A stretch of DNA of 64,000 nt from JACVRW01 sp963746825. Its GTDB lineage: Bacteria > Actinomycetota > Thermoleophilia > Solirubrobacterales > Thermoleophilaceae. Below the pieces are notes generated by a model. That model ran no database searches. It had not been told where the DNA came from and saw only the letters and a list, made by a program, of their open reading frames with translations. Of this stretch, positions 28,279-39,349 are shown in pieces (position 1 is the first letter of the stretch; every line of letters starts with the position of its first letter). The position numbers and the translations under genes were made by a program. The DNA is taken from the NCBI GenBank assembly GCA_963746825.1, contig CAVVCU010000003.1, forward strand, positions 1 to 64,000, written 5' to 3'.

Positions 28279-29634
28279 GTGAGCGCCGCCGCGGACAAGA
28301 TGCGTGCCGAGGGCCTGCCCGAGGACGCGATCGACACCTTCGTGCTGTACGAGGGCAAGCTGCGCGAGGGCGACACGGGCACGCTGCCGGAGTCGGAGAT
28401 CGAGCCGCTCGACGAGCTGCCGGACGCCGAGGAGCTGCCCGAGCGCGCCGAGGGATCGCAGCTGGAGCGCGTGGTGGTGCTCAAGCTGAACGGCGGCCTC
28501 GGTACGAGCATGGGCATGACGCAGGCCAAGTCGCTGCTCGAGGTCAAGGAGGGCCTGAGCTTCCTGGACATCATCGTGCGCCAGGTGCTGCACCTGCGCG
28601 AGCAACACGGAGCGCCCATCCCGCTGCTGTTGATGAACAGCTTCGCCACCCGCGACGACACGCTGGCGGCGCTCGAGCGCTACCCCGAGCTCCAGGTGGG
28701 CGACCTGCCGCTGGATTTCATGCAGGGCAAGGTCCCGAAGCTCCTCGAGGACGGCTTCGAGCCCGCGGAGTGGCCCGACGACCCCGCGCTCGAGTGGGCG
28801 CCGCCCGGCCACGGCGACGTCTACAGCGCCCTGCGCACCTCGGGGATGCTCGAGCGCCTGCTGGCGGACGGGTACCGCTACCTGTTCCTGTCCAACGCCG
28901 ACAACCTCGGCGCGGTGCTCGAGCCGCGCATCCTCGACTGGTTCGCGGACGAGGGCCTGCCGTTCCTCTCGGAGTCGACCGACCGCACGGAGTCCGACCG
29001 CAAGGGCGGCCACCTGGCGCGCAGCAGGCAGGACGGGCGCCTCGTGCTTCGCGAGACCGCCCAGACGCCCGAGGAGGACACGGGCTCGTTCGAGGACGTG
29101 TCCCGCCACCGCTTCTTCAACTGCAACAACATCTGGGTCGACCTCGAGGCGCTCGACCGCGCGCTGGACGAGGGCGACGGCGTTCTCGAGCTGCCGATGA
29201 TCGTCAACCACAAGACGGTCGACCCGGGCGACTCCTCGTCACCCGCCGTCGTGCAGCTCGAGACGGCCATGGGCGCCGCCGTGGGAGTGATCGACGGCGC
29301 GGCCGCCATCCGGGTGCCGCGCACGCGCTTCGCCCCGGTGAAGAAGACGGACGACCTGCTCGTGGTGCGCTCGGACGCCTACGAGCTGGCCGAGGACTTC
29401 ACCGTGCGCCTGGCCGGCCGCCGCCGCGCCCCCGCGGTGAGCCTCGACCCCGACCACTACAAGCTGCTGAGCGATTTCGAGGAGCGCTTCGCCGGCGGGC
29501 CGCCGTCGCTCGTCGGCTGCGAGCGCCTCAAAGTGGAGGGCGACGTGCGCTTCGGGCGCGACGTGACGGTGCGCGGCGAAGTGACCCTCGAAGGCCCGCG
29601 CCAGGTCGAGGACGGCGAGCTGCTCGAGGGCTAA
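28279..29634 (+). CDS. UTP--glucose-1-phosphate uridylyltransferase (UGPase family)
   Basis: The 451-residue protein belongs to the eukaryotic-type UGPase family (PF01704), not the bacterial GalU type. VVVLKLNGGLGTSMGMTQAK (about 65-84) is the nucleotide-binding loop with the essential Lys84. PLLLMNSFATRDDTLAALER, YLFLSNADNLGAVLEPRILD (sugar/metal site), RFFNCNNIWVDLEAL and RVPRTRFAPVKKTDDLLVVR match the family in order. It makes UDP-glucose for wall glycans and for the UDP-glucose dehydrogenase upstream. Start is a GTG with little ribosome-site signal. Its stop overlaps the convergent kinase stop (CTAA shared). Confidence 0.88.
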   Translation: MSAAADKMRAEGLPEDAIDTFVLYEGKLREGDTGTLPESEIEPLDELPDAEELPERAEGSQLERVVVLKLNGGLGTSMGMTQAKSLLEVKEGLSFLDIIVRQVLHLREQHGAPIPLLLMNSFATRDDTLAALERYPELQVGDLPLDFMQGKVPKLLEDGFEPAEWPDDPALEWAPPGHGDVYSALRTSGMLERLLADGYRYLFLSNADNLGAVLEPRILDWFADEGLPFLSESTDRTESDRKGGHLARSRQDGRLVLRETAQTPEEDTGSFEDVSRHRFFNCNNIWVDLEALDRALDEGDGVLELPMIVNHKTVDPGDSSSPAVVQLETAMGAAVGVIDGAAAIRVPRTRFAPVKKTDDLLVVRSDAYELAEDFTVRLAGRRRAPAVSLDPDHYKLLSDFEERFAGGPPSLVGCERLKVEGDVRFGRDVTVRGEVTLEGPRQVEDGELLEG

Positions 29635-32118
29635 GCCGGCGCGCCGTCGAGCGCCGAGCGAACCGCCGAGAGCAGCGTTTCCGCGTCGAAGGGCTTCTGC
29701 ACCAGGCGCAGGCCCTCCACGCCGTGGCGCAGGACGACGTCATCGGTGTAGCCGGACATGAACACCGGCTCGATGCCGATCCGCTCGGCCAGCTCCTTGC
29801 CCGACATCCCCGGCATCACCACGTCGGTCACCAGCAGGTCGATCTCGCTGCTGTACTCGTCCCACGTGTTGAGCGCATGGCGCCCGTCGGGCGCCTCGAG
29901 CACCCGGTAGCCCTGGCGAGTGAGGATCCGGCAGGTGAGCCGGCGCACGGCGTCCTCGTCCTCCACCACGAGGATGGTCTCGCCGCCGGTGGCCGCGTCC
30001 TCGCCAGGGGACGCGCCGTCAGCCTGAGCCGGCTGCTGCTCGCTGGCGGGCAGCAGCACGCTCACCACCGTGCCCTCGCCGGGCTGTGAGTCGATCTCGA
30101 CGCTGCCCCCGGCCTGGGTGACGATCCCGTAGACCGTCGCAAGGCCCAACCCCGTGCCCTGGCCCTTGGGCTTGGTCGTATAGAAGGGCTCGAAGGCGCG
30201 CTCCAGCACGCCGGCCTCCATCCCGTGTCCGCTGTCGCGGACCGTCAGGCGAACGCGGCGGTCCGCGCGGGTCTCGTCGTTGGCCAGGCCGATCGCGAGG
30301 CGCCCGCCACCCGGCATGGCGTCGCGGGCGTTGACCACCAGGTTCACCAGGACCTGCTCGAGCTGGCTGGGATCGGCCTCGACGGCCAGCAGCCCCTTCT
30401 CGATCGACACGCTGAGAGCTACGTCCTCGCTCAGCGTGCGCTCGCAGCAGCGATCTGATGTCCTCGAGCACCTCGCCGAGGTCGATCACCCGCTTCTGGA
30501 CCACGTCGCGGCGACTGAACACCAGCAGCTGGTTGGTGAGCCTGGCGGCGCGCTCGGCCGCGCGGGCCACCTCCTCGGCGTCGGCGCGCAGGGCGCTGTC
30601 GTCGGGCAGCCCGTCGATGATGAAGCGGGCGTAGCCGCGAATCACCGAGAGGAAGTTGTTGAAGTCGTGGGCGATGCCCCCGGCGAGCTGGCCAACGCTC
30701 TCCAGGCGCTGGGACTGGCGCAGCTGGGCCTCGAGGCGCTTGCGCTCGGTCACGTCGCGGCTGTTGAGCACGATGCCCTGCACGTCGGGGTGCTCGAGCT
30801 GCCCCGCGGCGATCGTCTCCACGTCGAGCCAGCCGCCCCCGCGCGCCGGCATCCGCCACTCGAGCGGAGCCGCGCCGCGGCCGGCGAGCGCGGCCTCGGC
30901 GAGAAAGGCCAGCGCAGCCTGGCGGTCCTCGGGATGGATCAGGTCGGCCAGGGTGGCGTCCTCGCGCAGCTCCACCGCGCGCTCGACGGACGGAGACACA
31001 TAGAGGATCCCCGCGTCGGGCGAGACCACCATGATCATGTCCGAGGAGTTCTGGACGAGAGCGCGGAAGCGCGCCTGGATACGCTCGGCATCGCGCTCGC
31101 GCATCGCCTCGATGCGCCGGCTGTCCGACAGGGCCAGGCTCGCGTGATCGGCGAACGCCTTGAGCATGTCTCGCTCGATGGCGGTGTAGCGGCGCCCCGG
31201 TTGGTAGGAGGCCACGACCAGGCTGCCGACGATGCGGCCGTGCTCGTGCACGGGAGCGGCCATGGTCGCCTCGATGCCGCGGTCCTTGAAGCGGGTGATC
31301 GCGCTCGGGTCCTTCTGGTAGTCCTCGGCCACCACGAGCCGGCCCTCGGCGATCGCGCGGCCGCCGATGCCCTCCCCGGCCGGCCACAGCTCGCCGCGCG
31401 TCTCGTCGGCGTCGCGCCCGATCACCGAGACCAGCTCGACCATCGAGGGATCGTCGGCCGACACGAGGAGCACCCCGGCCAGCTCGTCGCCCAACAGCTC
31501 CCGGGCCCCGTGGGAGATGGCGCCGAGCACCTCGTCGCGTCCGGCGCCGTGAGCGATCGAGCGCTGGATCCGCGACAGGCGCTCGAGCAGCTCCTGGCGC
31601 TCCTGAAGGGAGTCGAGCAGGCGCTGGTTGAGCTCGGAGTGGACCTCGGCGTCGTGGCGGTGGCGGCGCTCGTTGCCGGCCAGGCGGAAGAGCCGCAGCG
31701 AGAGCCCGAGGACCCGCGCCATCCCGCGAGCCAGGTGCAGCTCGTCGACGGCGAAGAGCTCGCCGGTGCTGCGGGCGAGCACGAGGCTCGTGGGCGTGTC
31801 GTCCTCCACCTCGATGGCCAGTGCCGCGCACTCACCCAGTCCGGGCGCGTGCAGCGACGTGGTGCGGCCCGCCGCCACCTCGGCGAGCGCGCGCTCGAGG
31901 GCCGGGTCGCTGGGGAAGCCGATCGACACGTACACCTCGCCCCGGCGCAGCAGCGCCGCCACCTCGGCGTCGAGGGCCTCCGCGGCGCGCTCGACAGCGA
32001 GCCGGACCGCCGTGCGCTCGTCGGGGGCCGCGGAGACGGTGGCCAGGAAGGCGGTCAGCTGCTGGGTCGACCAGTTGACCGGGGAGGAGCCGGTCGGCGA
32101 ATCGCTCGGGTCAGGCAC
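29631..32118 (-). CDS. Hybrid sensor histidine kinase with GAF, PAS and receiver domains (one frameshift)
   Basis: From a GTG at 32118 the protein has a GAF-like N-terminal domain (about 20-145), a coiled coil, a second GAF domain (about 185-335, ending ADHASLALSDSRR), a PAS domain (about 350-455) and a dimerisation domain with phospho-acceptor His484 in GGIAHDFNNFLSVI. At about 30446 one base appears to be missing. In the other frame the ATPase domain continues (VNLVVNARDAMPGG, VRDSGHGMEAG, GQGTGLGLATVYG), then a receiver domain (LVVEDEDAVRRLTCR, phospho-Asp in LLVTDVVMPGMSG). The corrected length is about 829 residues. No transmembrane helix is seen, so it is a cytoplasmic sensor. It has no adjacent output partner. 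The frameshift may be an error or a real loss of kinase activity. Confidence 0.82.
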
Positions 32119-32962
32119 GAGCCGACTCCGCCCGGTCCTCGAGGCGCTCGCGGCGGAGCTGCTCCTCCTCGCTCTTGGTGAGCGCGCGCACGAACAGGGC
32201 CACCATCACCAGCACGAGCGTGAACGACTGCTCGGCCATCATCAGCACGCCGCCGACGTTCTGGTCCTCCACCGGCGACAGCCCCCAGATGCGAGGCGTC
32301 TGCTCGTAGTAGGGATAGAGCGCGGTCGAGCTCCAGGCCAGGTACAGGCCGAGCGCGGCGAGCCCGGCCTTGGCGGCCGCGATGTAGCCGATCGGCTCGA
32401 GCCCGGTCATCCTGCGCCGCATGGGCACGGGCTGGATCAGCGGCCACCACAGGCAGAGCCCGGCGACGAAGAAGGACGCGTGCTCGAGCAGATGCACGAG
32501 CGCGTTCTCGGTGGCCGCGTCGTAGAGGGCGGGCACGTGCCAGAGGTACATGATGGCCAGCCAGATGGCGATGCCCACCACCGGGCTGGCCAGCCGGCCG
32601 AGCGCGCGCTCGACCCGCATCAGCCGTCGCGTGGCGGGTCGCAGGATCACGCGGCTGAGGCCGAGCAGGATCAGCAGCGGCGCGATGTCGCCCAGCAGCA
32701 CGTGCTGGACCATGTGCGCGGAGAAGAGGTAGTCCTCGCCGAGGCCGTCGATGGGCGACACGAGCGCCGCGAGCAGCGCGAGCATGCCGCCCGCGAACGC
32801 GGCCGCCTGCAGCGCGCCGGCGCCGCGCCCGTGCGCCTCGCGGCGCGCTTTGGCGAAGCGCCAGACGTAGATCGCGGCGAATAGCAGGAGCGGCGCCAGC
32901 ACCGCCGGATCGGAGAACCACCCGATCTGGGGGTGCTGCGTAACCGCATTTATGCCTGGCAC
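32111..32962 (-). CDS. Cytochrome c oxidase assembly protein, caa3-type CtaG
   Basis: About 283 residues from the GTG at 32962, with seven predicted helices, as in the caa3_CtaG family (PF09678). Signatures include an HPQIGWFSDPAVLAPLLLFA opening, SPIDGLGEDYLFSAHMVQHV and LLGDIAPLLILLGLS (conserved histidines that may carry copper), WHVPALYDAATEN, VHLLEHASFFVAGLCLWWPL, and EDQNVGGVLMMAEQS. These proteins help insert copper into caa3-type terminal oxidase. No oxidase subunits are in the window. The stop overlaps the kinase GTG by eight bases, so the kinase may be co-transcribed. A promoter-like sequence ends right at the GTG, suggesting a leaderless message. Confidence 0.85.
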   Translation of the reverse strand: MPGINAVTQHPQIGWFSDPAVLAPLLLFAAIYVWRFAKARREAHGRGAGALQAAAFAGGMLALLAALVSPIDGLGEDYLFSAHMVQHVLLGDIAPLLILLGLSRVILRPATRRLMRVERALGRLASPVVGIAIWLAIMYLWHVPALYDAATENALVHLLEHASFFVAGLCLWWPLIQPVPMRRRMTGLEPIGYIAAAKAGLAALGLYLAWSSTALYPYYEQTPRIWGLSPVEDQNVGGVLMMAEQSFTLVLVMVALFVRALTKSEEEQLRRERLEDRAESARA

Positions 32963-32969
32963 GGTTCCA

Positions 32970-32998
32970 ATTGTCGCAACGGCGTGCCCACCTGTCGC
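32970..32998 (-). promoter_or_regulatory. Candidate promoter for ctaG (leaderless)
   Basis: Minus strand: GCGACA (-35, four of six matches) and GACAAT (-10) with a 17-base spacer. The -10 ends seven bases before the GTG at 32962. It overlaps the first codons of the divergent ComF-like gene if that gene starts at 32971. Confidence 0.35.
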
Positions 32999-33618
32999 GC
33001 CTTGCGCGCCACCATGCGCGCGTGTTGCTCTCCCCGCCACTGTGCTGGAGCTGCCGCGCCGTCGCCGGGCGCGGCCGGCCGCTGTGCGGTTCCTGCCGCC
33101 GGCGGCTGCGGCCGCTCGGGCCCGCGGCGGCGAGCGCGTCGGTCTGGGCCGCCGTCGCGTACGAGGGTCCGGCCCGGGACCTGGTGGGAGCGCTCAAGTT
33201 CCGCGGCGCGCTCGCGCTAGCCGATTCGATGGCCGCGCTCATGGCCGCCGCGGCACCCGCCGAGCGCCTGCGCGGGGCGCTCGTCCCCGTGCCGTTGCAT
33301 CCCGCGCGCCGGCGGCGACGAGGCTTCAACCAGGCCGAGCTTCTTGCGCGCGCGCTCGGGCGGCGCACCGGGCTCCCGGTGAGCGACTGCCTCGTGCGCG
33401 GCGGCTCGAACCTGCGCCAGGTCGGCCGCGGCCGCGTGGGCCGGCTGGCCGGGCCGGCGGGGTCGGTCGGCGTGCGCGGCCCGGTGCCCGCGCGCGCGGT
33501 GCTGGTGGACGACGTCGTGACCACCGGGGCCACGCTGGCGGCCTGCTTCGCCGCGCTGCGCGACGCGGGCTGTGAGGAGGTGACGGCGCTGGTTTTTGCG
33601 CGGACGCTGGGGCGGTGA
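32971..33618 (+). CDS. ComF-family phosphoribosyltransferase-like protein
   Basis: The product is 215 residues from TTG 32971, or 198 from GTG 33022; the latter leaves room for the divergent ctaG promoter. The N-terminus has a C-x2-C ... C-x2-C zinc-binding pair (CWSC, CGSC). The core shows LVPVPLHPARRRRRGFNQAE, the ComF signature, and VLVDDVVTTGATLAACFAAL, the PRPP-binding loop of type I phosphoribosyltransferases. ComF proteins act in natural DNA uptake in Bacillus and Haemophilus, but members are found in many non-competent bacteria. It is upstream of hpf-secA-prfB, a common order in Actinobacteria. Confidence 0.84.
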   Translation: MSQRRAHLSRLARHHARVLLSPPLCWSCRAVAGRGRPLCGSCRRRLRPLGPAAASASVWAAVAYEGPARDLVGALKFRGALALADSMAALMAAAAPAERLRGALVPVPLHPARRRRRGFNQAELLARALGRRTGLPVSDCLVRGGSNLRQVGRGRVGRLAGPAGSVGVRGPVPARAVLVDDVVTTGATLAACFAALRDAGCEEVTALVFARTLGR

Positions 33619-34086
33619 CTCGTCCGGCGGTGGTGGTCGACGCGGTGCTTACGGCAGCAACGAGCGGGTGGGCCCGGCGCTGGTGGCGAGGCCCGTCGGC
33701 CATCTCGATGCACGGCGGTACCGTGCGGCCGGCTGCTCACGGGCGTGGCGAGTTGATGCATGCCGATGGTGCACGAGCCGCACCGGGACGACGGGAATCG
33801 CCTCGTTGGCGCGCTGTTCATGCTGCGTGGCGGTTCATGTCTCCGCGGCCGCGCGAGCACCTTCCTTACTGCGGTCGTTCGCAACGGACCGCCTCGGCTC
33901 GCGCTCGGACCATCCCGCCCGGCGGCGGAGCGCTCCGGGAGCGCCTCCCGTTACCTGCTGTCGTCGCCACGGCCGCCTCGGCGCCCGGCCCCGCCACGGC
34001 CGTTTCGCCCCCCGCCGGCGACCCATTACCATCGAATCCCAACGCGTCCTCTCAAGCACAGCCTGAAAACAGCCGAGGAGAGCAAC
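33619..34086. other. 468-bp interval with no recognised gene
   Basis: Open frames exist on both strands but their translations are Arg/Pro/Ala-rich with no recognisable motif and no good ribosome site, as expected from high-GC non-coding DNA. A small inverted repeat (GCGCTC-CGG-GAGCGC, 33930-33944) has no T-run. A TACCAT box at 34027-34032 may be part of the hpf promoter. It probably holds the hpf-secA promoter and leader. Confidence 0.5.
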
Positions 34087-34428
34087 ATGCGCATCCAGGT
34101 GAAGGGCCGCAACGGCGCCACTGTCGACGACGAGCTTCGCTCCCGGTTGGAGAAGAAACTCGGGAAGGTGGCCCGCCAGGTCTCACCCCTGGCGGAGCTC
34201 GAGGTCGAGCTCTCCGAGGAGCGCAATCCGGCCATCAAGGACTCGCAGGTGGCGGAGGCGACTCTGCATCTCAAGGGCGTCACGCTGCGCGCCCGCGAGG
34301 CGTCCAGCGACATGGGCCACTCGGTGAACATGCTGGCCGACGACCTGGCCCGTCAGGTCAAGAAGCACCGCGACAAGCGGCGCGCGCGCCGGGACGCCCG
34401 GGCGGGCTCTCAGGAACCCGCGGTTTAG
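34087..34428 (+). CDS. hpf: Ribosome hibernation-promoting factor, short form (HPF/YfiA)
   Basis: The 113-residue protein contains only the N-terminal ribosome-binding domain: MRIQVKGRNGATVDDELRSR, KLGKVARQVSPLAELEVELS, then VAEATLHLKGVTLRAREASS and DMGHSVNMLADDLARQVKKH with a basic tail. The DM-x-x-S-V-N/D-x-x-x-x-L block binds near the mRNA/tRNA path of the 30S subunit. The C-terminal dimerisation domain of long HPF is missing, so it should inactivate 70S ribosomes rather than form the 100S dimers made by long HPF. A GAGGAGAG ribosome site lies about six bases before the ATG. It directly precedes secA, a conserved arrangement in Actinobacteria and Firmicutes. Confidence 0.9.
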   Translation: MRIQVKGRNGATVDDELRSRLEKKLGKVARQVSPLAELEVELSEERNPAIKDSQVAEATLHLKGVTLRAREASSDMGHSVNMLADDLARQVKKHRDKRRARRDARAGSQEPAV

Positions 34429-34455
34429 CGGGTCCGGAGCCTCAGACCGCGTTGC

Positions 34456-34461
34456 TACCGT
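34456..34461 (+). promoter_or_regulatory. -10 box (TACCGT) for leaderless secA transcript
   Basis: TACCGT lies seven bases before the secA ATG, and no ribosome site lies between. This is consistent with a leaderless promoter of secA's own, 28 bases after hpf ends. Confidence 0.42.
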
Positions 34462-34468
34462 AGCTTCG

Positions 34469-37345
<2,877 letters not shown>

Positions 37346-37356
37346 GGCAAGCCGCG

Positions 37357-38451
37357 ATGACGGTTAGCGCCAGTGGCCTCCGCGACCAGCTGAAGCTGCT
37401 CGCGGACTATCTTGACCCCGCTCAGCTCGAAGCCCGGATAGCGGAGCTGGAGGGCGCCATGCAGGCGCCCGGCTTCTGGGACGACCAGGAGCGGGCGGCC
37501 TCGGTCTCGGCCGAGCACGCGGCGGCGTCGCGCCGGCTCGACAGCTTTCGCTCGCTGGAGCGCGACATCGGTGACCTCGACACGCTGGCGGAGATGGCGA
37601 CCGAGGACGAGTCGATGGCCGCCGAGCTGGAGGAGACGCTCGCGTCGATCGGCTCGCGGCTCGCGGAGCTCGAGGAGGCGCGCCTGTTCTCGGGCGAGTA
37701 CGACGCCGGCGACGCCGTGGTGACCGTGAGCGCCGGGGCCGGCGGCACGGACTCCCAGGACTGGGCGGAGATGTTGCTGCGCATGGAGATGCGATGGGCC
37801 GAGGGGCGCGGCATGAAGCCCGAGCTCAAGGAGGCCTCGCCGGGAGAGGAGGCGGGCATCAAGTCGGCTTCCTTCATCGCCCGCGGGGAGAACGCCTATG
37901 GGCTCTTCAACGCCGAGAAGGGCGTGCACCGCCTGGTGCGCATCTCGCCCTACGACGCCCAGTCGCGCCGCCACACCGCCTTCGCCGGCCTCGAGGTGGC
38001 GCCGCTGGTGGAGGACACCGTCGAGGTCGAGATCGAGCCCGACGACATCCAGATCGACACCTACCGCGCCTCGGGTGCCGGGGGCCAGCACGTCAACAAG
38101 ACCGACTCCGCCGTGCGGATCACCCACCGCCCCAGCGGGATCGTCGTGCAGTGCCAGAACGAGCGCTCCCAGTCCTCCAACCGCGACACGGCCATGAAGA
38201 TGCTGCGGGCCAAGCTGATCGAGCTCGAGGAGCGAAAGCGCCAGGAGGCGCTGGCCAAGGAGCGCGGGGAGGCCCAGGACGTCGGTTGGGGATCACAGAT
38301 CCGCTCCTACGTTCTGCACCCCTACACGATGGTCAAGGACCACCGCACGGGGGTCGAGGCGGGCAACGCCCAGGGAGTGCTGGACGGCAACCTCGACGAG
38401 TTCGTGCGCGCCGAGTTGCTGCGCCGTGCAGGCGACGGCTCCACGGCGTAG
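37357..38451 (+). CDS. prfB: Peptide chain release factor 2
   Basis: RF2 reads UGA and UAA and triggers peptide release. The 364-residue protein has the catalytic GGQ at 242-244 (GAGGQHVNKTDSAVRITH) and an N-terminal coiled domain that binds the GTPase centre. The stop-codon-reading tripeptide is Ser197-Pro198-Tyr199 (RISPYDAQSRRHT) in place of the usual SPF. The ATG at 37357 lies 12 bases after the secA stop. The gene is uninterrupted: there is no in-frame UGA and so no programmed +1 frameshift, but codons 18-20 read TAT CTT GAC, the standard frameshift site minus one T. It is one of the genes that use TAG or TGA stops in this GC-rich genome. Confidence 0.96.
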   Translation: MTVSASGLRDQLKLLADYLDPAQLEARIAELEGAMQAPGFWDDQERAASVSAEHAAASRRLDSFRSLERDIGDLDTLAEMATEDESMAAELEETLASIGSRLAELEEARLFSGEYDAGDAVVTVSAGAGGTDSQDWAEMLLRMEMRWAEGRGMKPELKEASPGEEAGIKSASFIARGENAYGLFNAEKGVHRLVRISPYDAQSRRHTAFAGLEVAPLVEDTVEVEIEPDDIQIDTYRASGAGGQHVNKTDSAVRITHRPSGIVVQCQNERSQSSNRDTAMKMLRAKLIELEERKRQEALAKERGEAQDVGWGSQIRSYVLHPYTMVKDHRTGVEAGNAQGVLDGNLDEFVRAELLRRAGDGSTA

Positions 38452-38454
38452 GCT
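38449..38454 (+). promoter_or_regulatory. -10 box (TAGGCT) for leaderless transcript
   Basis: TAGGCT overlaps the prfB stop codon (TAG) and lies seven bases before the ATG at 38462, with no ribosome site between. Confidence 0.38.
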
Positions 38455-38461
38455 CCGCCTC

Positions 38462-38938
38462 ATGAGACGCCTGCTTCTGACCGCTCTCCTGATGAGCGCC
38501 TTCGCCGTGATCGTTCCCGGCCAGGCCGCGGCCATCATCCAGATCGACCGCGGCATCGCCGGAGTGCGCATCGACAACACCAAGCAGCAGGTGCGCGCTG
38601 CGCTGGGAACCCCGAATCGCGTGATCAACGGCACCAACGACTTCGGCGCCTTCACCGAGTTCCGCTACGCGGGGAGGATCCGGGTCCTGTTCGCCCAGGG
38701 CAACCGGGTGACCCTGGTGTCCACTCGCGGCCTGGGCGACCGGACGGCCCGTGGGATCGGCGTGCGCTCCACGCTCGCCGCGGTGCGCAACCGGGTGCCC
38801 GGCGTGAGCTGCGAGCCGCCCAGCGTGGGCCTACGCGTGTGCCACACCAACGAGTTCGTGGGGGGCCAGCGCGTCACTGCTTTCATCCTCCGCAACGGCC
38901 GGGTGATCCGCGCCGATGTGGGTGTCGTGATCGACTAG
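38462..38938 (+). CDS. Small secreted protein of unknown function
   Basis: The 158-residue product has a signal peptide (LLLTALLMSAFAVIVPGQAAA) and a mature region beginning IIQIDRGIAGVRIDNTKQQV, followed by LGTPNRVINGTNDFGAFTEF. Two cysteines (SCEPP, RVCHT) could form a disulfide. The phrase 'GIAGVRIDNTKQQVRAALG' followed by a beta-strand-rich body recalls the SmpA/OmlA-like BLIP fold, in which a small helix precedes a sheet, but no lipobox is seen. Such proteins occur in many Thermoleophilia without assigned role. Its stop overlaps the stop of the convergent GroES-like gene. Confidence 0.72.
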   Translation: MRRLLLTALLMSAFAVIVPGQAAAIIQIDRGIAGVRIDNTKQQVRAALGTPNRVINGTNDFGAFTEFRYAGRIRVLFAQGNRVTLVSTRGLGDRTARGIGVRSTLAAVRNRVPGVSCEPPSVGLRVCHTNEFVGGQRVTAFILRNGRVIRADVGVVID

Positions 38939-39285
38939 GAGTCCTCTTCCTCGATCGCGTGAAGGGGGCCGGGGCCGACCGAGTCGGTCTCCTCGAGGAC
39001 GCCGAGGAGCTGGCCCACGCGGCACACCAGCAGGCGCTCCTCCTCCACCTCGACCCACACTCCGGCCGAAGCGGGGAACACGACGTGATCGCCGGCTCGG
39101 ACGGGCATCTTCACTCCCACGCTGCCCCACCAGTCGAGGCCGGGGCCGACGGCCAGCACGATCCCGTGCTGGGGCGGAGGCTGGTGCTCGCCCGGCGGCA
39201 GCACGAGGCCTGAGCGCCGCACGCGGTCGGGCTCGAGCTCCTTGATCACCACCTGGTCGAAGAGGGGACGAAGCTGCTGCCTCAC
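38935..39285 (-). CDS. GroES-like co-chaperonin (Cpn10 fold)
   Basis: The 116-residue protein opens with LRPLFDQVVIKELEPDRVRR, then SGLVLPPGEHQPPPQHGIVL, AVGPG, and VRAGDHVVFPASAGVWVEVE, the order of Cpn10: an N-terminal L-R-P-L-x-D-x-V, a mobile loop containing SGLVLPP, and the G-D-x-V strand. The GroEL-contact mobile loop (normally GGIVLPD/T) is SGLVLPP here. A tail of about 20 acidic residues is extra. No groEL is adjacent, so this is probably a stand-alone or second GroES-like protein rather than the main co-chaperonin. It converges with the secreted gene at 38462. Confidence 0.8.
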   Translation of the reverse strand: MRQQLRPLFDQVVIKELEPDRVRRSGLVLPPGEHQPPPQHGIVLAVGPGLDWWGSVGVKMPVRAGDHVVFPASAGVWVEVEEERLLVCRVGQLLGVLEETDSVGPGPLHAIEEEDS

Positions 39286-39333
39286 GCGGTCCAGGATAGG
39301 CGAGCGCCTTTAGGAAGCCCTATGGACGCGCTC

Positions 39334-39339
39334 TAAAAT
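39334..39339 (+). promoter_or_regulatory. -10 box (TAAAAT) upstream of ftsH
   Basis: TAAAAT, one of very few AT-rich hexamers in the window, lies ten bases before the ftsH ATG. A TTAGGA 18 bases upstream could serve as a weak -35. Confidence 0.45.
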
Positions 39340-39349
39340 TGCTCTGGCA

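Noticed and set aside
33615..34463. A 282-codon open frame starting in the comF-like stop codon and running across hpf
   Set aside because: It has no domain-like pattern, and the hpf frame with its ribosome site is unmistakable. The 468-bp interval is better read as non-coding.
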